NCBI GenBank assembly: GCA_030740295.1
Contig: JASLXP010000807.1
Coordinates: 1-31,896 of the forward strand
Length of the DNA: 31,896 bases
Reading direction: 5' to 3'
Origin: Planctomycetota bacterium
Lineage (GTDB): Bacteria; Planctomycetota; PUPC01; JACPCR01
Part shown: piece by piece, positions 7,831 through 15,970 of the stretch
Layout: each line of letters begins with the position of its first letter
Position numbering within the stretch: position 1 is the first letter of the stretch
Position numbers and translations under genes: made by a program
The notes under the pieces: generated by a model
What the model was told of the DNA's origin: nothing
The model's input: the letters and a program-made list of their open reading frames with translations, nothing else
The model's database searches: none

Positions 7831-8133
7831 TTTGGTCTGCTCGATCTGTGCGAAACCTGAAGTAAAACTGAAAGTCTGCGCTCTCAGGGACAATGAAGTT
7901 TGGTATCAGCCTTGCTTCCGAGACGCAACCATTGTGGCTTCATGTGGCAGCAGCTTGACGCCCAGCCTCATAAGTCTTTGAAAACAAGGGTAATAGCCGG
8001 AAAAGGTCAGTGAGGGCCTCATGGGAATACAGTCCGGCAGGAATTCATCCATAGTATGGAGTCCAAAATTACATCATTGTTTGCAGTTTTACTTCAACTT
8101 TTCGCCCATACCGGGTGAAACCAGGAGAACCGA
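7831..8133. other. Divergent control region with a 13-base palindrome
   Basis: About 300 bases separate the leftward kinase gene from the rightward zinc-ribbon protein. The region contains a perfect inverted repeat TCCATA-G-TATGGA at 8048-8060, which could be an operator or half of a small structured leader. No strong -35/-10 pair is evident on either strand. AGGAGA at 8123-8128 is the ribosome binding site of the rightward gene. No credible gene lies here. Confidence 0.4.
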
Positions 8134-10614
8134 ATGTTGGTTGCCATCGAATGCGGATGCGGGAACGAATTTGAATTTGATGAAGAGAACTCCTGGGGAA
8201 AAGCCCATTGCCCCAAGTGTGGAGCTGAGGAACCTATGCCAGGCATCGATACTGGTTCCAAGCTGCTGCAGGTGACACCGCAAGTCTGGAAAGTCTTATG
8301 CGCCTGTGGTCAGAAGCTTAAGCTCCCAAGAAAATTGGGGGGGCGCAGGTTCCAGTGCCCGAAATGTAAAATCACTCGAAAGATTCCCCTTCCGCCCACG
8401 CCACAGAGGGGTGCACAGACAGATGCGACCCTGATTACTGGCAGCAACGGCCAGCCCATCAACAGAATGCTTGCGGACGACGCCGGTGGCAACGGCTCAC
8501 AGGGCGCTGACCCTTTAAAGGAAGAAGATTACGAATCTCCACCACAATTTTCACTGGATGAACAGGTTGAGAATCATCGAGAGGCCGCAGGCGGTCTTGG
8601 TCCCTTGGCACCAGAGGAGGCCAATTCAGGAGCCCCCCAATCCAATATGGATTTTGACACGCCCTGGGATGCCGACCTTACACCACCACCAAGCTTGGAC
8701 CCGCAAGGGATTAGAATGACGGCCTCCGAGGACATCATGGCCTCCGCTCCTCCCCCGCCCGTGCCCGGGAAACGCGGCCCCGCAGCGCCAGCGCCGGGGA
8801 ATCCGCCGCCAGTCGCAGGGAACGAACTTTCACTGGATCAGTTGGATTTCTCAGCCGGGTCAGCAGAAACACCCGCCGCAATGTCGGCCCCCCGGCAGGG
8901 GACGCCGCTACCGATACCAGGTGCTCAGGAGAATCTGTTCGATCTGCCTCTCGATGGCTCATTGGGATTTACAGATGGTGATACTGCGGCACCTCCTGTC
9001 CCCGCGCCGGTCCCCGAACAAGCCCCACCACCACCTGCCCAGCCGCAGGCCGATCTGAATATGGATCTTGGTGGTTTGAGTTTTCAGAATGCAGATTCCC
9101 TGGCCGTCCCGGAACCTCCACAGGCCGCCCCGGCACCTCCGCAACCGGCCGCGCCCATGCAGGGAGGTCTCGAACTTGGTGATGGGATGAGCTTTTCAAA
9201 TGGACCCGAGCCAGAACAGCCCCAGGCAGCAGGTGTCTGCCCTGGATGCTCCAGTCCACTTGCCCTAGGTGTGATCATCTGCGTTCAGTGTGGATTCAAC
9301 GTGCAGACCGGCCAGCAGATGGGGATGCCGACGATGCCCCAGAACACTGATGAAGACGACACTCTCTGCGGCCTGAGCGGCGACCTTGTCAGCTACTTTA
9401 ATACCACAGGCGGTATCGATGCCGCCAAAGCTGGCATTGCCCAGGTTCTGAATGGCGGCTGGCTTTATCTTCCCGTCGCTCTGTTCGGAGTGCTCATCTG
9501 GGAAGCACAGTTGATGATGCAGGACGTCCAGTCGCTCGGCATGGCAGTCGGTCTTCTAGGACTCACCGTCGTTTTGGGTACGCTTGGTTACTCCGCCATC
9601 ATTGCCTGTGTTCGTGACGGCATTTTTCAAGCCGAATTCGGGATCAAGAGGCTCGGTTACAACAGTATCCGATACTGGCCGGCCATGATTATCGGCTCGC
9701 TGCTCAATATCCCATTTGTCCTCCTTATTGGTGCTCTTTCTTTCGTCATCAGTTGGGTCATGGCCGCGGGGATGGGCCCGGGGGCAATGGTCGGTGGATT
9801 CGTCATCGCCGGAGGCGGCATCACCTGGTTCATGTTCATGTCTCTGCTCTTTCCGGTTGCAACAGTTTTCGAAGGCGGGAATCCCATCGAGCGTTTCAAG
9901 AATGTCATGGCCTTCGGCTTAAAGAACATTCATCAGATCGGAATGCTCGCCATTGCACAGATCGTGATTTCGCTGGGTGTCCTCTTCACATTCTGGATGA
10001 TCCATTTCTTTGTCGGTGGATTGATTGGCAGCTTCCTGCCGACCGGGCTCTGGATGGTCATTAAGCAGATTCTGGCCGGTTTCCTTTTCGCTGAGCTCTT
10101 CGGCCTGGCCGTCTCTTCCATCGCCATGCTTTATCTTTCAGGCATCGAAGATGGCAGCCGCCTGACCGCGATGGCCAATCGTATCCAGGGACCGGGGGCC
10201 AACCCGACTCTTACCAAAGCAGTCATCGCAGTCATGGCTGCAGCAGTCATCGGGATCGGTTTCACCATACCGGAGAACAAGTTTTTCGGCGCCAGTGCTG
10301 ACTGGGGTGAATCCGAAGACGCAGATGACGAAACGTTCTTTGAGGATGAAGATGTGGAAGACTGGGAGGCAAAGCTGAAGGATTTGGAGGAATACAAGGA
10401 TGATATCCCAGCCGCCGCTTACGAGAAAATGAAGGCTGAGATTCAGAAGCGGATCGACGAGCAGAAACAGAACCAGGCCGGGGAAGCTCAAGGCGAGCGA
10501 GGCTCCGCTCTGCCACCCAAACAACCGCCAGCCGCCGCTGCCTCCGCGCCACCTTCCGAGCCGCCGGCAAAGCCAAACCTGCCACCAGTGGAAGATCCCG
10601 CTGATTTCGAATAA
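8134..10614 (+). CDS. Large membrane protein with N-terminal zinc ribbons and a proline-rich linker
   Basis: I do not recognise this 826-residue protein as a named family. Two zinc-ribbon-like knuckle pairs open the protein (Cys 7/9/26/29 and 56/58/75/78, ending RRFQCPKCKITRKIPLP). A long proline/alanine-rich linker follows to about residue 360, with recurring short segments such as NELSLDQLDFS and LDMDLGGLSF-like motifs, then a third ribbon (Cys 369/372/383/386). About six to eight hydrophobic segments span roughly 440-700, followed by an acidic stretch (DEETFFEDEDVEDWE), a charged helix and a PPAAAASAPPSEPP tail. The layout suggests a cytoplasmic zinc-binding, disordered N-terminal arm attached to a membrane domain. 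AGGAGA precedes the ATG by six bases. It stands alone, divergent from the Ser/Thr kinase, which might phosphorylate its Ser/Thr-containing linker; this is speculation. Confidence 0.75.
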   Translation: MLVAIECGCGNEFEFDEENSWGKAHCPKCGAEEPMPGIDTGSKLLQVTPQVWKVLCACGQKLKLPRKLGGRRFQCPKCKITRKIPLPPTPQRGAQTDATLITGSNGQPINRMLADDAGGNGSQGADPLKEEDYESPPQFSLDEQVENHREAAGGLGPLAPEEANSGAPQSNMDFDTPWDADLTPPPSLDPQGIRMTASEDIMASAPPPPVPGKRGPAAPAPGNPPPVAGNELSLDQLDFSAGSAETPAAMSAPRQGTPLPIPGAQENLFDLPLDGSLGFTDGDTAAPPVPAPVPEQAPPPPAQPQADLNMDLGGLSFQNADSLAVPEPPQAAPAPPQPAAPMQGGLELGDGMSFSNGPEPEQPQAAGVCPGCSSPLALGVIICVQCGFNVQTGQQMGMPTMPQNTDEDDTLCGLSGDLVSYFNTTGGIDAAKAGIAQVLNGGWLYLPVALFGVLIWEAQLMMQDVQSLGMAVGLLGLTVVLGTLGYSAIIACVRDGIFQAEFGIKRLGYNSIRYWPAMIIGSLLNIPFVLLIGALSFVISWVMAAGMGPGAMVGGFVIAGGGITWFMFMSLLFPVATVFEGGNPIERFKNVMAFGLKNIHQIGMLAIAQIVISLGVLFTFWMIHFFVGGLIGSFLPTGLWMVIKQILAGFLFAELFGLAVSSIAMLYLSGIEDGSRLTAMANRIQGPGANPTLTKAVIAVMAAAVIGIGFTIPENKFFGASADWGESEDADDETFFEDEDVEDWEAKLKDLEEYKDDIPAAAYEKMKAEIQKRIDEQKQNQAGEAQGERGSALPPKQPPAAAASAPPSEPPAKPNLPPVEDPADFE

Positions 10615-10660
10615 CGGGCCCGATAAAAAACAAACGGGATAGAATGACCTGGATCATCTA

Positions 10661-11053
10661 CTAATTGTTGCACCGATCATCACTGCTTTGGATTACCTGC
10701 TGAACCCAATTGACCACGGCTTCTGCCTGCTCCATCGCCAAATGATATTCTTCCTCTCCCTCCGCCTCGTAATCGCCTGGATAACGAGGCGTGACCGCAT
10801 AACCTGTGAGGCTGGCGGCCTCTACCACGGCCGGGGGTGGTGAACGGTCGGGTGGCAAAAGGTCCAACAAGGTCCGGATGTTGTGGGTCTTTGGAGACGG
10901 GATGCCATGAGCAATGAGGAGTGCCTTGAGTGCCTTTTCTGCTGCCTGTTGCGTATGAAAGCACAAGGCCTCCCAAAAGACTTTGCGTGGGCGCTCGACG
11001 GCTGCCAGTTCCAGATTCCAGCCATGTCTGCGGGCTACCCGGCTCGCCGGCAT
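10661..11053 (-). CDS. HEPN-domain protein of an MNT-HEPN pair
   Basis: The 130-residue product has the compact alpha-helical HEPN core: FWEALCFHTQQAAEKALKALLIAHG (about 27-51), KTHNIRTLLDLLP, then YAVTPRYPGDYE and a final helix. HEPN proteins of this type pair with minimal nucleotidyltransferases and act in toxin-antitoxin or related stress modules; some are RNases. A catalytic R-x4-6-H motif is not obvious, so RNase activity should not be assumed. The ATG shares its A with the last base of the upstream MNT stop (TGATG), which implies coupled translation and fixes the start. The first residues (MPASRVARRHGWNLELA) keep the usual 'NLELA' helix. It converges on the zinc-ribbon membrane gene with about 45 bases between. 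Confidence 0.85.
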   Translation of the reverse strand: MPASRVARRHGWNLELAAVERPRKVFWEALCFHTQQAAEKALKALLIAHGIPSPKTHNIRTLLDLLPPDRSPPPAVVEAASLTGYAVTPRYPGDYEAEGEEEYHLAMEQAEAVVNWVQQVIQSSDDRCNN

Positions 11054-11409
11054 CAGGCGGCATACACTTCCTTCCCTTCGATCAAAGCCTGGCGATAGAT
11101 CAGGCCAATGTTGTCCCTGTGTTTTTCGAGGCTACCGGCGGTCGTGACAGTCAAGTCAAAGGGAACTCCCGCCCCGCGAATTTCACGGTACAGCCGCTGG
11201 GCGGTGTGTCGCCGATGCGTCCCTTCCGGCATCTGCGCGGAAGAACACGAATTCTTCCTTGCCGTCTCCGTAACTACAAGGAGATCGATATCGCTGTCAG
11301 GACCTGAGACGCCCTTGGCCGCCGAGCCAAAGACGAAGATTCTCTCTGGGTGTACCAACTCGACGATTTGAGACACCAGACTGCCCAGAGGTCCTGAGGT
11401 AGTCAGCAT
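11053..11409 (-). CDS. Minimal nucleotidyltransferase (MNT) of an MNT-HEPN pair
   Basis: A 118-residue DNA-polymerase-beta-like nucleotidyltransferase. The signature GS-x10-DSDIDLLVV (27-45 region, FVFGSAAKGVSGPDSDIDLLVV) supplies the Gly-Ser motif and two metal-binding aspartates; a third acidic residue is likely in VPFDLTV. In characterised pairs such MNT proteins inactivate the HEPN partner by nucleotidylation. Compared with the usual family pattern there is an extra stretch of about ten residues (ETARKNSCSSAQ) after LLVVT, and the DNA there carries a 7-bp inverted repeat. No Shine-Dalgarno sequence precedes the ATG. The gene lies about 87 bases behind the thioredoxin-like gene on the same strand and overlaps the HEPN gene by one base. 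Confidence 0.85.
   Translation of the reverse strand: MLTTSGPLGSLVSQIVELVHPERIFVFGSAAKGVSGPDSDIDLLVVTETARKNSCSSAQMPEGTHRRHTAQRLYREIRGAGVPFDLTVTTAGSLEKHRDNIGLIYRQALIEGKEVYAA
11239..11258. repeat. Inverted repeat inside the MNT gene
   Basis: GGAAGAA (11239-11245) and TTCTTCC (11252-11258) form a 7-bp stem with a 6-base loop. It coincides with the part of the MNT protein that looks inserted relative to relatives. Confidence 0.4.
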
Positions 11410-11496
11410 GGGATAGCGTCATCGGCTTGAGGTGAGTCAGTCATTACTGCAGCCATCTTACTCGCAGGAGAGCATCTTTTCAGTTCCAGGCTCCGA

Positions 11497-12426
11497 TTAC
11501 TTTCCTTTAAAGACGCGGGTGATAATCGACTGGATAGTCTTAACTTTTTTGCCCTTGGGGGCGGCCTTGAGAGCGAGATCCAAATCAGCTCGAGCTTTGT
11601 CTTTCTGGCCTGCATAAAAGTTACATTCAGAGCGAATCAGATACATGTCCTGGGCCAGTTGGCCGCTGGTGGGCTTCAGCGTCTTCAGCACTTCATCGCA
11701 GGCTGCAAGAGCGCCCTTAAAATCCTTCTTACCCATGAGCGAACGAATCTTGGTCTGCTGGCTGATACCGGCGTATTTGCTTTTTAGACCGGCTTTGTCG
11801 TTCGCATCCGCTTTTACAATCTCATTAGTCAAGTTGCCGTAATTGGCCAGGATGACGCCCGGTTGAAGGCGCGATTTTGAAAGCTCCGTCAACGCAGCAT
11901 CAAGGAGCTTTGCTCGTTCGGCTCCCTTTGCCTTCGAGGCTTTGGCGAAAGCATCGTCACGTTTCTTGCGGATGCTCTGCAGATCGGACAGGTGGGAGAG
12001 GTATTTTTCAGCACCACCGGCCTGGTAGCCCGTCTGCGCGTACGGGCGGCCATCCGAATCCACCAGCATGATCGATGGATAACCACGTACCTGGAACTTT
12101 TGCTGCCATTTCGCATTCTGTTTCTTGATCTCGGGTGACAGCTGTTTCTTTCGCGGAAAGTCCAGCTCGACCAGCACGAAGTTCTTAGTCACAGCGGGAA
12201 GGAATTCCTTCTGGCTGAAGACTTCCTTATTCAGACGGATGCACCAACCGCACCAATCAGAGCCGGTGAAATCCATCAGCACATCCTTGCCTTCCTTCTT
12301 TGCCTGTTTCAGCGCAGCGTCGACATCATGGGACCACCCGGCGCCGCCGGCAGAACAGGTAGACACTCCTAGAGAAGCGGCCAGCGCGATGGGTATAACC
12401 AACCCGGTTGAATGACAGAGTCTCAT
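11497..12426 (-). CDS. Exported thioredoxin-fold protein with C-terminal helical repeats
   Basis: A 309-residue protein with a Sec signal peptide (hydrophobic stretch about 8-22, cleavage near TCSAGG) and a thioredoxin-like domain. The active site is SDWCGWC with Cys59 and Cys62, preceded by VLMDFTG, with the later cis-proline segment VRGYPSIMLVD. About 140 further residues form charged helices of TPR type. It probably acts in the periplasm as a thiol-disulfide reductase or disulfide handler. The ATG at 12426 follows a good GGAGG (minus strand) by five bases; the longer in-frame reading upstream lacks support and would bury the signal peptide. Similar thioredoxin/TPR fusions are common in the PVC group. 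The MNT-HEPN pair follows on the same strand. Confidence 0.85.
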   Translation of the reverse strand: MRLCHSTGLVIPIALAASLGVSTCSAGGAGWSHDVDAALKQAKKEGKDVLMDFTGSDWCGWCIRLNKEVFSQKEFLPAVTKNFVLVELDFPRKKQLSPEIKKQNAKWQQKFQVRGYPSIMLVDSDGRPYAQTGYQAGGAEKYLSHLSDLQSIRKKRDDAFAKASKAKGAERAKLLDAALTELSKSRLQPGVILANYGNLTNEIVKADANDKAGLKSKYAGISQQTKIRSLMGKKDFKGALAACDEVLKTLKPTSGQLAQDMYLIRSECNFYAGQKDKARADLDLALKAAPKGKKVKTIQSIITRVFKGK

Positions 12427-12705
12427 GATTCCTCCAGATGATGGGGGGTGAAGAATGATTGTTTCCCGTCGGGCGTGAGACCGATCAGTCCCACAGTGCG
12501 GCTGATGATTACTTAAAAACTCAGCCATGCCAACCCGCCGATACAGTTCTAAGAGATGTGCCTGCCTGCGCTGGCTTGATGTTCGGCCATTCCATACCAT
12601 CATTGCCCGCGTTGTGAAGGCGCATCGCGGAGGCTCATCCTGCCGGGCCTACGCGGACGCTCATTGTCATCTCCCCAAACAACGCCGCATTCTACAGGAG
12701 ACTCT
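12427..12705. other. Divergent intergenic region
   Basis: About 280 bases between the leftward thioredoxin-like gene and the rightward small anchored protein. It holds the ribosome binding sites of both genes at its ends. I see no clear promoter hexamers, no hairpin with a T-run and no convincing coding frame. Confidence 0.4.
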
Positions 12706-13179
12706 TTGAAGCCCCGCCTTCGTTTCTATGTTGCACTGGGAGTAGTGGTCGCGGCATTCATCGTCTGGCTCTTCAGTGGCGGGAGAGACAGCGGCGATAG
12801 CCGTGAAGTCAGCACTTTCGGCAGATTTGAAGTTACGGCCAAACTGGTCGAGATCCCGGGCCGTCTGCCGGATCCAGAACAGTTCGATTACACGTACGTA
12901 CTGAAGTATGAGGTCCAGGAGGTCCATCGTGGAGAGATTGCCGCCAAAGAGATTTTCGTCGGCCACTTCAACCCGCCCGATCCAAGGTATATGGCAGCGA
13001 ACAAAAAGATCTCCGGTATCGGCGGTAACCTTCGTGAATTCGTCTCCGGGCATAGCCATCGGATGGCCCTGGATCTGCCTCTGGAAGAATTCAGTGCCGG
13101 TATCCCACTCATCAACGAGTATGGAGAAAAGACGAAGGGGCCCATCTACTGGGCTGTCTGGACGAATAAGGTGGATTAG
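12706..13179 (+). CDS. Small membrane-anchored protein of unknown function
   Basis: I start this gene at a TTG (12706), because AGGAG at 12696-12700 sits five bases upstream and the product then begins with a basic residue pair and a single hydrophobic segment (about 6-21, YVALGVVVAAFIVWLF), a signal anchor. Starting at an earlier TTG would add 14 residues with no ribosome binding site. The remaining 135 residues lie outside the membrane and look like a beta-rich domain (FEVTAKLVEIP, YTYVLKYEVQEVHRGE, EIFVGHFNP). I do not recognise the family. A very strong promoter begins eight bases after its stop, so the following pseudopilin can be transcribed separately. Confidence 0.65.
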   Translation: MKPRLRFYVALGVVVAAFIVWLFSGGRDSGDSREVSTFGRFEVTAKLVEIPGRLPDPEQFDYTYVLKYEVQEVHRGEIAAKEIFVGHFNPPDPRYMAANKKISGIGGNLREFVSGHSHRMALDLPLEEFSAGIPLINEYGEKTKGPIYWAVWTNKVD

Positions 13180-13186
13180 GCCACCA

Positions 13187-13214
13187 TTGACACGGATCGC
13201 GCCCTTTCTATAAT
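13187..13214 (+). promoter_or_regulatory. Perfect-consensus sigma-70 promoter
   Basis: TTGACA (13187-13192) and TATAAT (13209-13214) are exact consensus hexamers with a 16-base spacer. Transcription should start near 13221. The next genes are the pseudopilin and, further on, the PMT-like glycosyltransferase. Confidence 0.8.
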
Positions 13215-13377
13215 CCCGTGCCCAAAGGGATGAAGAGCATTCAGCCTAGAGAACTGCATGAAGAGGGCCCGGTCCCGTCCTGTTTATCAGCCTCTTCAGC
13301 GTTACCCAGACGAAGCCATGTCGTCCGCCGTTCCCAGAGCGATTCCGCCGAATGTAGCTCCCTCGCCGAAGGGAGTC

Positions 13378-14007
13378 ATGGCCCGTCACCTGACGAAAAA
13401 GAAACAGGCAGGCCTTTCTACGACTGAGCTCCTGGTCATCTTACTGCTGGTGTTGCTGTTTCTTCTTTTGATGGTGCCGATGTTCGATCGCCTGCGTGCG
13501 CGCTCGAGAATGACCGAATGCGCGAATAACCTCCGCCAGATCGGCGCAGCGATAGAAATGTACACCATAAAATTTGCAGGGTGGCTCCCCGCCAACCAGA
13601 AGAACGGCAGTTGGCGCACTTACCTTGACCCCAATCTGAAGGCGCCCTTCATCCCCGGCAATTTCCAGGGCACACACAAAGTATGGCAATGCCCCGAAGG
13701 TGGCGAGTACTACGCGAACAGCCTCATCATTGGCGACAATCGAAAAGAACGCACAAGCGAGAACCTCACTCATCGGCGGATCAGTATGTTCCCGCGCCCG
13801 ACCCGCGTACCTGCCATCGCAGATGGAGATCTGCTCTATTCAAAAGTCAATACAGGAAACTTTTACGGCATAGATTACCGGCACAGGGAAGGCGCCGTCA
13901 TTCTGTTTATGGACTGGCGGGCAGAGTGGATCCCAAGGAGACATCAGAGAACCCTGAGATGGTGGATGGAAACAAAAAAAGGCAAATACAGGCCACCCAC
14001 GCAATAG
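13378..14007 (+). CDS. Type IV pilin-like (pseudopilin) protein of the H-X9-DG class
   Basis: The product begins with a short basic leader (MARHLTKKKQAG) followed by LSTTELLV and a long hydrophobic helix, the prepilin N-terminus with a glycine before the cleavage point and Glu at mature position +5. After CANNLRQIGAAIEMY comes a globular domain ending in RHREGAVILFMDW, which matches the H-X9-DG motif found in prepilin-type proteins abundant in planctomycetes and Lentisphaerota, except that DG is DW. I chose the ATG at 13378 (209 residues), preceded by AAGGGAG, as it gives a normal leader length. In-frame ATGs at 13258 and 13318 would give leaders of more than 30 extra residues, and the promoter position makes the 13258 start possible. 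It probably forms or decorates an envelope filament or type II-like secretion structure. Confidence 0.82.
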   Translation: MARHLTKKKQAGLSTTELLVILLLVLLFLLLMVPMFDRLRARSRMTECANNLRQIGAAIEMYTIKFAGWLPANQKNGSWRTYLDPNLKAPFIPGNFQGTHKVWQCPEGGEYYANSLIIGDNRKERTSENLTHRRISMFPRPTRVPAIADGDLLYSKVNTGNFYGIDYRHREGAVILFMDWRAEWIPRRHQRTLRWWMETKKGKYRPPTQ

Positions 14008-14059
14008 GAATCGCCAATCGTCAGCTTTGATACGCTGGAAGCCCGCCGGGCGAGGTGGT

Positions 14060-15970
14060 ATGCCTCACGCTATGCCTGAGCCTGCCGCGAAACAGATGAA
14101 CCCTCTCTGCAGGATCCCAACGAGCGTCTGGGTTGGTCTGGGCGCGTTCATTTTGGGATGCGCCATCTATCGCAGCGAGGTGTCCCGGCTCTGGTTGGAG
14201 ACAGCCATCGGCAAGACAAAAGAAGTTCCATTTGTTGAGCTTGGGCCCCGCGAAAACGAGTTTGTAATCAGAGGTTTCGAACGCGGCGAAGATGCATTTT
14301 ACCTGCAGGCAGGCGCCGAAGGGCAGTGCCTCTTGCGGATGCGCGTCGATCGGCCAGTCCCCATCGCCATCGAACCGGTCTTCTACAACATCTCCGGTAG
14401 CGAACGCTTCAGCAATCGTTTCTCCTATTCGCTGGAAGACGGCAAGGCAGGCACCTGGAAAACTGCATGGCAAAACCGTTCCTATCTGCGAAGCCAGACG
14501 GTTCTGATACCGCCGGCAAAAGGCGAATCCATCGTCCTTCGATTCGAGGCCAAGAATACCACCAGCCGGCGCGTGCTTGTCCTGCAGGGCATCCGTTACC
14601 GGCCGGTGGAGCGGACGGATATCGTGCCGAAGCTGTCTCGGGTTTTATTCGCCACAGGAATCGTCCTTCTCTTGTTCCAATGCATCGATGGCGCGCGAAA
14701 GAAGAGCCTGTATTGGAGGAAACTCGACGTGGCACTGCTGATTCTGATTGTGGCGCTTGGCCTGCATCTCAGAGAGCAGAAGTTCCAGGAATACGTCGGC
14801 TCACCGCTGACCAACGATGCGGTCGGATACCAGGAAATCGCACGAGAGATGCGACTGTTTTCCTGGGACCACGGCTTCTGCGCGCCGAGGTGGAGAGAGC
14901 CGGTCTTTCCTTTGGTCTGCGCCGTATTCTCGACGGTGTTCCGCGACACTGATTTTCATCAGCGTTTGTTGACGGCCTTTGCCGGAGCGCTCGCCATCGG
15001 GCTGACCTGGTGGGTCGGCCGCGAAGCGATCCATCCTGTGTGCGGCCTGGCTGCGGCGTTATTGATGGCGACACACGATTACCTCATCTTCCGATCCATG
15101 TATGGCTATCGATTAGAGGTGAGGACATCGGTGATGCTGGTCTTCGTGTACTTCCTGTTCGTTCGGGGCTGGCACGGAACGGGAGATACGGAACATGCGG
15201 AATCGGAAAACTCTGATGAGAAACCACCGGCCGCGCTTCGTTCACCTTTCTTCTGGCAGTCAGCAATCGCGGGTGCGGCAGGTGCGCTGTTGATTCTGAC
15301 AGAGATGTCCACGCTTCCGATGGTGGGACTGTTTCTCTTGTGGCATCTGCTTAATCATAAAAAACGATGGCGCGAGGCTGTACCTGCAATCGCTGCCTGT
15401 GCGATCGTTCTGCTGCCGTTTCTGGCGCGACAGATTGCCACGAACGGAGATCCCTTCTTTCCCCTTTCGAAGCACGCAACGTGGTATCGCAACGTCGAGG
15501 CCCGCCGGCACGCGGGCGAGCCGGGATACCCGGCCAAGTCTGAAATCCCCAACTACCAGGGCTACGCCGGCCCTCCCATTGGAATGTTCGGCTACTTGTT
15601 CAGCTATCACAGCATCGGTGAGCTCATCACAGGCGGGGTGAAAGGCTATGCACGATACCTGACCGGAGAGCCATTCTTTCGACAGTGGGCTCTGCGAGGG
15701 CTGTTCATCGCAGGTCTGCTGGCTCTGCTTATATGCGCCGGCCGCCGTGAGCTGGCCTTCCTCGTTCTGCTGACTAATTCTCCACCCGCTTTGTCTCTGT
15801 ATGGCATGGCCGTCCTGATCGACGAGAGAGTCATGCTCCACGCGATGCCATACGCGGCGATGTGCGTGAGCATCCCATTCTTAATGGCGGCGCGGGCGCT
15901 CAGCGACCGCATGAATATTGAGCAATCTTCGGCCCCTCATTTATTGAATAACGCCGGTCCTGGTTCATAA
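14060..15970 (+). CDS. PMT/ArnT-like multi-pass membrane glycosyltransferase
   Basis: A roughly 636-residue integral membrane protein. Transmembrane helix 1 lies at about 22-37. A soluble, beta-rich segment of about 150 residues follows, then about ten hydrophobic segments from about 195 onward. The segment LTNDAVGYQEIAREM with Asp253 matches the first-loop acidic motif of GT39/GT83-type (PMT, ArnT) enzymes that use lipid-linked sugars on the outer face of the membrane. The acceptor (protein, lipid or polysaccharide) cannot be told. I prefer the ATG at 14060, with GAGG just upstream; a TTG at 14027 and an ATG at 14096 are alternatives. It lies about 50 bases after the pseudopilin, so both may be served by the strong promoter upstream. 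Confidence 0.75.
   Translation: MPHAMPEPAAKQMNPLCRIPTSVWVGLGAFILGCAIYRSEVSRLWLETAIGKTKEVPFVELGPRENEFVIRGFERGEDAFYLQAGAEGQCLLRMRVDRPVPIAIEPVFYNISGSERFSNRFSYSLEDGKAGTWKTAWQNRSYLRSQTVLIPPAKGESIVLRFEAKNTTSRRVLVLQGIRYRPVERTDIVPKLSRVLFATGIVLLLFQCIDGARKKSLYWRKLDVALLILIVALGLHLREQKFQEYVGSPLTNDAVGYQEIAREMRLFSWDHGFCAPRWREPVFPLVCAVFSTVFRDTDFHQRLLTAFAGALAIGLTWWVGREAIHPVCGLAAALLMATHDYLIFRSMYGYRLEVRTSVMLVFVYFLFVRGWHGTGDTEHAESENSDEKPPAALRSPFFWQSAIAGAAGALLILTEMSTLPMVGLFLLWHLLNHKKRWREAVPAIAACAIVLLPFLARQIATNGDPFFPLSKHATWYRNVEARRHAGEPGYPAKSEIPNYQGYAGPPIGMFGYLFSYHSIGELITGGVKGYARYLTGEPFFRQWALRGLFIAGLLALLICAGRRELAFLVLLTNSPPALSLYGMAVLIDERVMLHAMPYAAMCVSIPFLMAARALSDRMNIEQSSAPHLLNNAGPGS

Noticed and set aside
10680..11063. 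Alternative minus-strand frame overlapping the HEPN gene, which would suggest an N-terminal frameshift
   Set aside because: The TGATG overlap with the MNT stop and the intact NLELA-type helix in the chosen frame explain the gene without a frameshift.
13218..13427. Open frame beginning near the expected start of transcription from the strong promoter
   Set aside because: No ribosome binding site and it overlaps the pseudopilin in another frame; low-complexity composition.
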